From contig VBON01000058.1 of NCBI GenBank assembly GCA_005877525.1, positions 1-7,727 of the forward strand: a stretch of DNA of 7,727 nucleotides. Direction: 5' to 3'. Under the pieces are notes generated by a model. That model ran no database searches. It saw only the letters and a program-made list of their open reading frames with translations, and was not told the DNA's origin. Source of the DNA: Nitrospirota bacterium (GTDB taxonomy: Bacteria; Nitrospirota; Nitrospiria; Nitrospirales; NS-4). A program made the translations under genes and the position numbers. Positions 1 through 5,593 of this stretch are shown here, piece after piece (within the stretch, counting starts at the first letter, position 1; each line of letters begins with the position of its first letter).

Positions 1-215
1 CATTGCTGGGCGATACGCGCAAGGGGCGCCGTCCGGGTTTTGACCAGGCGGCCGAACCCACCCTAGCCCGCCAGCTGTTTGAGCATTTTGTGGCCCAGCT
101 AAAAGCCGGAACGGACTTGACGATCGAAACCGGCGTCTTTGGCGCGCATATGATGGTCGAACTGCTGAACGATGGACCGGTAACGTTCGTGTTGGATACC
201 CGGGGGGTTACCTAA
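1..215 (+). CDS. dtd: D-aminoacyl-tRNA deacylase, C-terminal part (cut by window start)
   Basis: This is the last 70 or so residues of a DTD-type deacylase. The enzyme cleaves D-amino acids (and mischarged glycine) from tRNA in the cytoplasm, which stops them entering translation. The reading frame is open from the window edge (codons in phase from base 3) to a TAA at 213-215. Visible family hallmarks are the LLGDTRKGRRPGF segment that follows the catalytic SQFT motif (that motif falls just outside the window), the ETGVFGAHMMVELLNDGPVT segment containing the second Gly-Pro motif of the active site, and the short tail after FVLDT. Full-length family members have about 145-150 residues, so roughly half the gene is present. 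The TTG at position 3 is not a real start. No convincing terminator follows. Identification is firm on the motifs. Confidence 0.93.
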   Translation, partial: LLGDTRKGRRPGFDQAAEPTLARQLFEHFVAQLKAGTDLTIETGVFGAHMMVELLNDGPVTFVLDTRGVT

Positions 216-358
216 ACCACTGGCATTTAACTGATATGAAGGCGTGGCTTAAGTTTTGACTTCCGGGTTTCGATATATACAAGAGAGGGATAGCCGAAGA
301 TTGCAACGGTACCGGGCGGCTTATATACTCACTAAGGGAAGTCGCGGGAGGTGCAATA
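216..358. other. Intergenic region between dtd and the 191-residue gene
   Basis: This 143-base gap has no reading frame of note. It holds the promoter listed at 301-329 and a purine-rich ribosome binding site (GGGAGG, 346-351). A second promoter-like pair lies upstream: TTGACT near 255-260, followed 16 bases later by TACAAG. It is weaker. I saw no stem-loop plus T-run that would terminate dtd transcription. Confidence 0.6.
301..329 (+). promoter_or_regulatory. Sigma-70-type promoter for the 191-residue gene
   Basis: A -35-like TTGCAA (301-306, 4 of 6 consensus bases) is separated by exactly 17 bases from a -10 hexamer TATACT (324-329, 5 of 6). Transcription would start near 336 and leave a leader of about 23 bases before the GTG at 359, with GGGAGG placed 7 bases upstream of that GTG. 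Geometry and position both fit a housekeeping promoter. It may also drive engB, which starts 33 bases after the 191-residue gene ends. Confidence 0.55.
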
Positions 359-934
359 GTGGACACACATATTCCGGAGCATCATCCCCTGCGGCAATTG
401 TTCGGCTCACTCGCTGAGAAGGTATTTGTGGAGAAGCTTGGGTGGTCCGATTTTAAGGTCACCGAATATGTCTCAACTTTGCTCGTAGATTTTACCCGCA
501 GCGATCAGCTCTACCGGATCAAGAACAGCCGTGGCGATTCCGTGGAAGCGGTTGCAGAACTCCTCTATGAATCCGAGGTGACCCAGGAGGCTGGCTCCTT
601 CGCCCGTGAACGCGAAGTACATCGGCACATCGGGGATTTTACGCTGTTCATGGCTGGCCTCTTTCCCGAATATCTGAAGCGCATCAAGACTGCGGGCCTA
701 ATCTATCACAAGGATTTCCTTATCGATTACATCAAGACTGGCAAGCGGTCCTATGGAATGGTCGCCGAATTTGGCGACGGTCCTGAGGCTGCCGACCCGC
801 AGTCCTCCCCGCCTCTGTTTCGAAAGCTGGCCGAAAACTTCGAACTGTGTGTCTTAGGGCTGGGGTTTATTCGGGGTGATCTGGAGCGTTTACAGGATAG
901 GCGGTATCAGCAAGCCCGGCGGCTCCTGAATTAG
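359..934 (+). CDS. Conserved hypothetical protein, 191 residues
   Basis: I cannot assign a function. The GTG start is supported by GGGAGG 7 bases upstream and a promoter just before it. The product is predicted to be cytoplasmic, largely alpha-helical and charged, without a signal peptide or membrane segment. Its most distinctive stretch is residues 88-106, HRHIGDFTLFMAGLFPEYL, preceded by an acidic and basic helix (AREREV). Similar HRHIGDFTLF-like stretches occur, as far as I recall, in uncharacterised proteins of several phyla, so this is probably a real conserved family rather than an orphan. The first 50 residues include the LRQLFGSLAEKVFVEKLG helix. The C terminus ends in an arginine-rich helix (RLQDRRYQQARRLL). 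It lies between two translation-related genes, dtd and engB, and likely shares a transcript with engB. That neighbourhood alone does not establish a role in translation. Confidence 0.85.
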   Translation: MDTHIPEHHPLRQLFGSLAEKVFVEKLGWSDFKVTEYVSTLLVDFTRSDQLYRIKNSRGDSVEAVAELLYESEVTQEAGSFAREREVHRHIGDFTLFMAGLFPEYLKRIKTAGLIYHKDFLIDYIKTGKRSYGMVAEFGDGPEAADPQSSPPLFRKLAENFELCVLGLGFIRGDLERLQDRRYQQARRLLN

Positions 935-967
935 CCCAACTGGTTTTCGAAGCGCACTGTAGCCCGC

Positions 968-1592
968 ATGAAAATCCTGACTGCCGAATTTCTGACCAGC
1001 GCGACGCAGCCTTCGCAATTTCCTTCGGATGCGCTTCCAGAGGTCGCCTTCGCCGGGCGTTCCAATGTCGGGAAGTCCTCTCTACTGAATGTATTACTGG
1101 GACGCAAGGGTTTGGCAAGAGTCAGTCAGACTCCGGGCCGTACCCGCCTCTTGAACTTTTTTCGAGTGGTGACGGCAAAAGGCCCGGAAGGCAAGAGTCG
1201 CGAATTTCTGTTTGTTGATCTCCCGGGATACGGATATGCCAAGGTAGCGAGGACGGTGCACGAGCAATGGGGACCGATGATCGAGCGTTACATAGGAGGA
1301 CGTCGCTCTCTGCGGGGGCTTGTCGTGTTGACCGATATCAGGCGGGGCGAAAGAACGTCAGCTCATTCGTTGGGCAACCCAGCTGGGAGTGCCTGCTGTT
1401 GCGGTGGCGACCAAAACCGACAAGCTTACGCGCGGCCAGCGGGCTGAGGCCGTACGGATGCTGGAGAGTTTTCTAGGCATGCCGGTGCTGGGGTGCTCGG
1501 CGACCACTGGAGAAGGCAAGGACGCCGTGTGGAAGGCTATCCTGGCACTCTTGTTTCCCCCACGCGACAATGCGACAGGAACGCCAGCCTAG
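968..1592 (+). pseudogene. engB: Ribosome biogenesis GTP-binding protein EngB/YsxC, frameshifted
   Basis: EngB is a small TrmE-Era-type GTPase that helps mature the large ribosomal subunit, and it is usually essential. The frame from ATG 968 carries G1 (GRSNVGKSS, residues 30-38), the G2 region (TPGRTR, 55-60) and G3 (DLPGYG, 84-89), continuing to the DIRRGE segment (123-128). That frame then turns to nonsense and stops at 1447 after 159 residues. The rest of the protein is in the next frame, open from about 1332 to TAG 1592: KERQLIRWATQLGVP, then G4 (TKTDKL) and G5 (CSATTGEG). The switch must lie between 1332 and about 1356. Family spacing from DIRR to the IRW-like motif suggests a net loss of about 8 bases near 1352 rather than one extra base. 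A repaired protein would have about 210 residues, normal for EngB. As written, the truncated product lacks G4 and G5. This could be a sequencing or assembly error or a true mutation. No strong ribosome binding site precedes 968. Confidence 0.9.
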
Positions 1593-2983
1593 GGTCCTGG
1601 GATCTTCTCTGAATTCTCCTGTTCCACAGCCTTGGCATCGGCGGGGTGCAAGCGGTATTTCCTCAGCAGTTTATAGAAGTCGGCGCGATATCGCCCGGCG
1701 ATCAATGCCGCGCGGGAAATATTCCCGCGGGTGGATTCCAATACCTCCTTCAGATATCCCTGTTCGAAATCCGCCTTGGCCTCGGTCAGGGGCTTCATCT
1801 GGCCTTCAGTTGCAGTGTCCAGGTAGTGGATAAGATCGGCTGTGATCATGTCCTGTGTAGCCATGACGACCGCTTTTTCAATGGTATTTTCGAGCTCCCG
1901 GACGTTCCCCCGCCAGGGGCTGAGCATCAGCTTCTGCATGGCGTCGGGGAGGAAGCCGTGGATATCCTTGTTCATCCGCTGAGCGTTCAACTTAAGAAAA
2001 TGCTGCGCCAACAACGGAATGTCAGCCCGTCTCTCCCGCAGCGGCGGAACCGTCAGCGGAACGACGTGGATGCGATAGTAGAGATCCTCTCGAAATGTCC
2101 CCTTTTTCACCGCCTGGCCCAGGTCCTTGTTACTGGCTGCGATAATGCGCGCATTGACCTTCACGGGACGCGAGGTGCCCACCGGATGCACTTCGCGTTC
2201 CTGTAAGGCGCGCAGGAGCTTGCCTTGCATCGCCAGCGGCATCTCGCCGATCTCGTCGAAAAAGAGGGTTCCCCCGTCGGCCGTCTGGAAGAGTCCCCGC
2301 TTTGACTCATAGGCGCCGGTGAATGCCCCTCTGGCATGCCCAAACAACTCGCTTTCGAACAACGACTCAGGAATGGCCCCGCAATTGATCGCGACGAAGG
2401 GCTCCCGCGCCCGGCGGCTGTTGGAATGGATCACGCGCGCGATCACCTCTTTGCCGGTGCCCGTTTCTCCCGCGATGCAGATGGTGGCATTGGTATCCGC
2501 GACCTGTACCACCTGCTGCAGCAAGGCTTGCATGGGTCCGCTCGCCGCTATGACGTTCTCCAACCCGTAGAGTTCTTTGACCAAGACCTTCAGGCGCTGG
2601 ATTTCGCGGCGCATGCGCTGCTGTGTCAGGGCCTTCTCGATCGAGGCGCTTAATTCCTTATCGTCGAAAGGCTTAGTCAGGTAACCGAAGGCGCCCCGCT
2701 GTATCGCTTCGACGGCGTTCGGAATGCTTCCGTGTGCAGTGAGGACCAGGACCGGTAGCGTGGGATGGATTAACAGCAGCTCGTCCATGAGATCTAATCC
2801 ATCCTGCGCCGCAAGGCGCAGATCCGTGATTGCCATGTCGAAGATTTCATTGCGAGCCTCTTCCAGCGCCTCCTCGGCAGTTGTGCAGGGCACAACCTGA
2901 AATCCCATTGCCGTCAAACGGACTTTGAGGAGGTGGAGTAATCCTTCATCATCGTCAATGAGAAGAACGCGTTCGTGTCCCAT
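1589..2983 (-). CDS. glrR: Sigma-54-dependent response regulator, GlrR/QseF-like
   Basis: This is a 464-residue NtrC-family activator with three domains. The receiver domain (about 1-120) has the acidic DDD at 10-12, phospho-acceptor D54 (ITDLRL), T82 in LTAHGS and K104 in LTKPF. The AAA+ domain (about 142-380) has Walker A GETGTGKE (172-179), the sigma-54-contacting GAFTGA loop (219-224), Walker B GGTLFFDEIGE (237-247), an arginine finger region FREDLYYRI, and sensor II WRGNVRELEN (357-366). A Fis-type helix-turn-helix (about 417-445) contains GNISRAALIAGRYRADFYKLLRK. The LTAHGSIP stretch and the AGRxRxxFYKLL helix resemble E. coli GlrR (QseF) closely. It should hydrolyse ATP to open sigma-54 promoters once its partner kinase phosphorylates it. 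The ATG at 2983 lies 3 bases after the upstream lipoprotein stop, with AGGA a little upstream. Its TAG overlaps the engB stop in a shared CTAG. Confidence 0.93.
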   Translation of the reverse strand: MGHERVLLIDDDEGLLHLLKVRLTAMGFQVVPCTTAEEALEEARNEIFDMAITDLRLAAQDGLDLMDELLLIHPTLPVLVLTAHGSIPNAVEAIQRGAFGYLTKPFDDKELSASIEKALTQQRMRREIQRLKVLVKELYGLENVIAASGPMQALLQQVVQVADTNATICIAGETGTGKEVIARVIHSNSRRAREPFVAINCGAIPESLFESELFGHARGAFTGAYESKRGLFQTADGGTLFFDEIGEMPLAMQGKLLRALQEREVHPVGTSRPVKVNARIIAASNKDLGQAVKKGTFREDLYYRIHVVPLTVPPLRERRADIPLLAQHFLKLNAQRMNKDIHGFLPDAMQKLMLSPWRGNVRELENTIEKAVVMATQDMITADLIHYLDTATEGQMKPLTEAKADFEQGYLKEVLESTRGNISRAALIAGRYRADFYKLLRKYRLHPADAKAVEQENSEKIPGP

Positions 2984-2986
2984 CTT

Positions 2987-3592
2987 TTAAGGGTTTTCCT
3001 TTCCTCTCGACGGGATGGTCTTAGTCTTTTCCCGCATCTCCTGATCGATCTGCTTAAGCGCCTCCAGTTGCTTGGTCAAATCTTCAAGCTTCCTGTCTCG
3101 CGCCTTGAGGTCTCGCTGCAGGCTCTGTACCGGAGAGGTCTCCAGTTCCTGAAGCAATTGCTCGGCCAGCAGTTCTCCGTCCAAGAGGTCGCGGACGAAC
3201 TGGACCGTCGCACGAGAGAATCGGCCGTCTTCGGCCGTTCCGCTGGGCGTTTCCTTGAGTAGTTGGAGCCAGAACAGGCTCGGCTCTGCTCGCGCACTGG
3301 TCGGCGCCATCGCCACGGCGGTTTGAAAATGATCGGCGGCAATCTCCCGGTTTTGGTAGAGGGCGACCAGCCCTCGAATAAAATGGGCTCGATCGCAGAA
3401 ATGCACTGCGGAGCAGGTACCCAGAAGTTGATCTGCTTCCCGTTCCAGGGTCACATAAAGTCTCCCATCTCGCGGATCCGGCATGAAGAACGAAGTCACG
3501 GGAGGAGTCATAGAACGCTGAAACATCGAGCAGCCGGTGATCCACCAGAGCAGAAATAGCAAAGACGTGCAGAGGAGATGACCGGGCCGCAT
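2987..3592 (-). CDS. qseG: Outer-membrane-type lipoprotein, QseG/YfhG-like
   Basis: This is a 201-residue lipoprotein encoded between the kinase and the regulator, the position held by qseG (yfhG) in the enterobacterial operon. A hydrophobic signal (residues 5-19) ends in the lipobox I-T-G-C, so C21 would be lipidated. The +2 residue is Ser, not Asp, which by the E. coli rule favours the outer membrane. The mature part has a cysteine pair (C60, C66), a TPR-like helix pair (about 66-97, AHFIRGLVALYQNREIAADHF), and a C-terminal coiled coil (about 155-190) with KLEDLTKQLEALKQID, a pattern I recall as similar to the QseG tail. In E. coli QseG binds the sensor kinase and controls its activity; the same role here is inference. 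The start codon overlaps the kinase stop as TGATG, indicating translational coupling. The lipoprotein call is firm; orthology is less certain. Confidence 0.82.
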   Translation of the reverse strand: MRPGHLLCTSLLFLLWWITGCSMFQRSMTPPVTSFFMPDPRDGRLYVTLEREADQLLGTCSAVHFCDRAHFIRGLVALYQNREIAADHFQTAVAMAPTSARAEPSLFWLQLLKETPSGTAEDGRFSRATVQFVRDLLDGELLAEQLLQELETSPVQSLQRDLKARDRKLEDLTKQLEALKQIDQEMREKTKTIPSRGKENP

Positions 3593-5055
3593 CAGCCGCG
3601 TTGACTCACGGGCGCGAGAGGAAGCTCGAAACGGACGGTCGTGCCTTTGCCGACTTCGCTCTCGATCCTGATCTTGCCTTCGTGCGCTTCGACCACCCTT
3701 TTAGCCAGCGCCAATCCCAGGCCGCTACCCGGGAGCTTGTTTTTCCCGTTTTGTCTTCCTTGGTAGAAGCGATCAAACACATGCGGCAGGTCTTCTGCAG
3801 GGATGCCGGGACCATTATCCGAGACAGAGATGCCAACATTCCTTGTCGGGTCGACGCGGAGCTGAAGCGTGACTACTCCTCCCATGGGACCGAATTTCAG
3901 CGCGTTGGACAGAATATTGTCGAGGGCTTGTTCGATGCGCGCGCCGTCAATTGGAATCCAAAGCTGCTCCGGAGGGAAATCCGAGAGAATCTGGATGTGC
4001 TTACCGTCAGCAAGAAGCTTTACTTTGTCGATCGAGCTGCTCGCAATGCGTGTTAACTCAGTCGGTACGATTTGATATTCCATCATCCCCGCCTCCATCT
4101 TAGAGAGGTCAAGGAGAGTGGAAATCAGCTGGATTAACCGCTGGCTGCTGTCGTTCATGATCCGGAGGATCTGGCGCTGGTCGTTATTTAAAGCCCCTGG
4201 AATCTCATCCAACAAGAGGTGGGTGCCTTCCCGCATGGAAGTGAGCGGTGTGCGAAGCTCATGAGAAATGTGCGCAAGAAAATCACTTTTCATATCATCC
4301 AGTTCCTGCAGCTTTGCGCGCATCCAATTTGCAGTCTCAACCAACGCTCTCAGGTCACGGGGAGCGGAAATCTCCAGCGGCTGCGAGAAGTTGCCTTCGC
4401 CGATATGTTTGAACTGCTCCTGTAGTCGTCTGAGAGGATGAAGGATGCTATAGCTTGTGAGGCCGGCCAGGCACAAGGCTAGGAGCAGGGTCACCACGCC
4501 GAGTTCGGTCGTAAAGTCTTCTGCGTGGGATGATCGGGCTCGGGCCTCAGTCATAACTGCCCCAATTTTGACTTCATGAAGATCAATGTACGATTGCAGG
4601 CGTCCCGCCATCTCATCAATGAGACGTTCACGACGGCGTTCCTCTCCGCTAACCGATGCTGGTCGATCTTGATCAAGGTTCTCTCTAAAAAGGGCTTGAT
4701 GCTGCCTGTAGAGCCTTAACACATCCCCCAGAAGCTTCCGGCCCTCGTTCGAATTCTCCTGTCCCTGAACCTTGGCGAAGATCTGCCGGAATTGCTCACC
4801 CTCCTCCTCGAAATTTTTGAGAAAAACCGGGTCCCGAACGGCGAGGTACTGTTTTTGGCTACGGAGCTGGCTATAGAGATTGGTAACCAGGATCTGCGCG
4901 TCTTCGATCGCCGGGTAGTGGTATGACACTAACTGCGTGTTTAACGCCGTCAATTGGCGAACCTGATTGAGGGCAAAGAGGTTGACAACAGCCATGAGAG
5001 CAACAATGGCCAGAGAACTTAAAACCAGTCGCCAGAAGATCGATAGAGGTATCAA
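3592..5055 (-). CDS. glrK: Membrane sensor histidine kinase, GlrK/QseE-like
   Basis: This 487-residue inner-membrane kinase should sense an envelope signal and phosphorylate the regulator encoded downstream. Domain order: TM1 (about 9-30), a periplasmic helical sensor region (31-185, rich in charged heptads, probably a four-helix bundle), TM2 (about 186-206), HAMP linker (to about 258), HisKA with H265 in SHELRTP, and a HATPase_c domain with the N box (around N380/N384, DNILSNALKF), G1 DNGPGIP (413-419), F box FDRFY and G2 GSGLGLAL (443-450). The LRTPLTSMREGTHLL stretch after H265 closely resembles E. coli GlrK. The start is a TTG at 5053-5055, with GGGGAG 4 bases upstream; the next ATG (codon 21) would cut TM1. 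The frame is open further upstream but without a good start. It overlaps the lipoprotein gene by one base. Confidence 0.93.
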   Translation of the reverse strand: MIPLSIFWRLVLSSLAIVALMAVVNLFALNQVRQLTALNTQLVSYHYPAIEDAQILVTNLYSQLRSQKQYLAVRDPVFLKNFEEEGEQFRQIFAKVQGQENSNEGRKLLGDVLRLYRQHQALFRENLDQDRPASVSGEERRRERLIDEMAGRLQSYIDLHEVKIGAVMTEARARSSHAEDFTTELGVVTLLLALCLAGLTSYSILHPLRRLQEQFKHIGEGNFSQPLEISAPRDLRALVETANWMRAKLQELDDMKSDFLAHISHELRTPLTSMREGTHLLLDEIPGALNNDQRQILRIMNDSSQRLIQLISTLLDLSKMEAGMMEYQIVPTELTRIASSSIDKVKLLADGKHIQILSDFPPEQLWIPIDGARIEQALDNILSNALKFGPMGGVVTLQLRVDPTRNVGISVSDNGPGIPAEDLPHVFDRFYQGRQNGKNKLPGSGLGLALAKRVVEAHEGKIRIESEVGKGTTVRFELPLAPVSQRG

Positions 5056-5150
5056 AGAACTCCCCGCGCGGGTCGCGATGTCGAATAGGCGCAGGGGAAA
5101 CCATACATACTTTAGTGTATAGAAATCAACAAACTTGGGAAAAAGCCGTA

Positions 5151-5165
5151 TGACTACCGAAGTCA
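5151..5165. promoter_or_regulatory. Inverted repeat TGACT-N5-AGTCA, candidate activator site
   Basis: A perfect 5+5 inverted repeat has its half-sites one helical turn apart. Its centre (5158) is about 131 bases upstream of the start predicted from the sigma-54-like promoter and about 100 bases upstream of the kinase start codon. That distance is typical for enhancer sites of NtrC-family activators. It does not match the E. coli GlrR site (TGTC-N10-GACA), so assignment to the regulator encoded nearby is inference. Chance occurrence of one such repeat in a gap this size is possible. Confidence 0.3.
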
Positions 5166-5262
5166 GCGACCTGCAGATCTCCCTCGAGCCTGTTCGAAAG
5201 TAAATTGTTAAATTTCCATAAATATCATATTGCTCTGTCGTTATACGGTCCGACTAAATGCC

Positions 5263-5278
5263 TGGTCTCACGCTTGCA
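5263..5278 (+). promoter_or_regulatory. Candidate sigma-54 (-24/-12) promoter
   Basis: The sequence reads TGG then, after the required spacing, TTGCA: GG at 5264-5265 and GC at 5276-5277 are separated by exactly 10 bases, the invariant sigma-54 geometry. The TTGCA half is a full match. The -24 half matches TGG but not the following CAC. Transcription would begin near 5289, leaving a leader of about 38 bases before the ATG at 5327. An NtrC-family activator is encoded nearby and an AT-rich, potentially bendable stretch lies just upstream. Confidence 0.45.
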
Positions 5279-5326
5279 ATAGAGCAGGACAGATGCCAAA
5301 GGCCTACGGCCGGGGGAGAATTTTAG

Positions 5327-5593
5327 ATGCTCAGCTACCAAGACGTGCTTTTCTTGACGGCAGCATCAGCGACCGTTCTGATCATTCTCATCAAGCGACT
5401 GGTGGTGTTTGAAGGTCGATTGAGAGCCTGCCTGGACTGCGGATGTCAATTAAATACCGGCGCTAAGGTCTGTTTGATCTGCGGGCGTACCCTAAAGCCG
5501 CGCGTCTCTGAAGACGGTATTACATCCGTGCGATCTTCACCGGCGGTCGGATCACGACCTGATTACAGTAAACCCAGCGGCGTTAGAGCCTGA
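5327..5593 (+). CDS. Small membrane-anchored zinc-ribbon protein, 88 residues
   Basis: I do not recognise a named family. The product has an N-terminal hydrophobic helix (about 7-22, VLFLTAASATVLIILI) followed by basic residues KR, which suggests one membrane anchor with the rest in the cytoplasm. Next comes a compact zinc ribbon: CLDCG (C35, C38) and CLICG (C49, C52), ten residues between the pairs, plus an extra C40. The tail (55-88) is Ser/Pro-rich and probably disordered. The ATG is preceded by GGGGGAG (5312-5318) at 8 bases, a strong ribosome binding site, so translation is well supported despite the small size. It is divergent from the kinase operon and downstream of a sigma-54-like promoter. 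Its 3' end overlaps the convergent surA-like gene by 11 bases. It may be a redox, metal or protein-interaction adaptor, but nothing in the sequence decides this. Confidence 0.8.
   Translation: MLSYQDVLFLTAASATVLIILIKRLVVFEGRLRACLDCGCQLNTGAKVCLICGRTLKPRVSEDGITSVRSSPAVGSRPDYSKPSGVRA

Larger units (their letters stand above)
5056..5326. promoter_or_regulatory. Divergent control region between glrK-like operon and zinc-ribbon gene
   Basis: This 271-base gap separates two divergently read genes. It contains several inverted repeats: CCCGCGCGGG (5063-5072) next to the kinase ribosome binding site, ATACA-N8-TGTAT (5103-5120), TGACT-N5-AGTCA (5151-5165), AAATT-N4-AATTT (5202-5215) inside an AT-rich stretch (about 5196-5235), and GTCG-N10-CGAC (5237-5254). 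A sigma-54-like promoter lies at 5263-5278. For the leftward operon I see only weak sigma-70-like matches, for example TTGTTG and TATGTA on the minus strand, 17 bases apart, between about 5105 and 5135. No reading frame in the gap looks coding. Confidence 0.5.

Noticed and set aside
1332..1356. Programmed ribosomal frameshifting in engB
   Set aside because: No in-frame stop codon, clear slippery heptamer or stimulatory ribosome-binding-like element is seen at the junction, and the loop length points to missing bases rather than a designed slip.
1646..2206. Long open frame on the plus strand opposite the regulator (186 codons)
   Set aside because: It lies wholly antisense to a well-supported NtrC-family gene, has no recognisable domain, and is typical of shadow frames in fairly GC-rich coding DNA.
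1609..4762. Repeated GAATTCTCCTGT at about 1610 and 4752
   Set aside because: Both copies lie in minus-strand coding sequence for QENS-containing stretches of unrelated proteins, and similarity ends after a dozen bases, so it is probably chance.
5124..5137. IHF-like site AATCAA...TTG in the divergent gap
   Set aside because: The spacing is 5 bases instead of the required 4, so it does not match the consensus.
5146..5160. Minus-strand GG-N10-GC element that might be a sigma-54 promoter for the kinase operon
   Set aside because: It has only the GG and GC dinucleotides; both flanking halves (TGGCAC, TTGCA) are poor matches.
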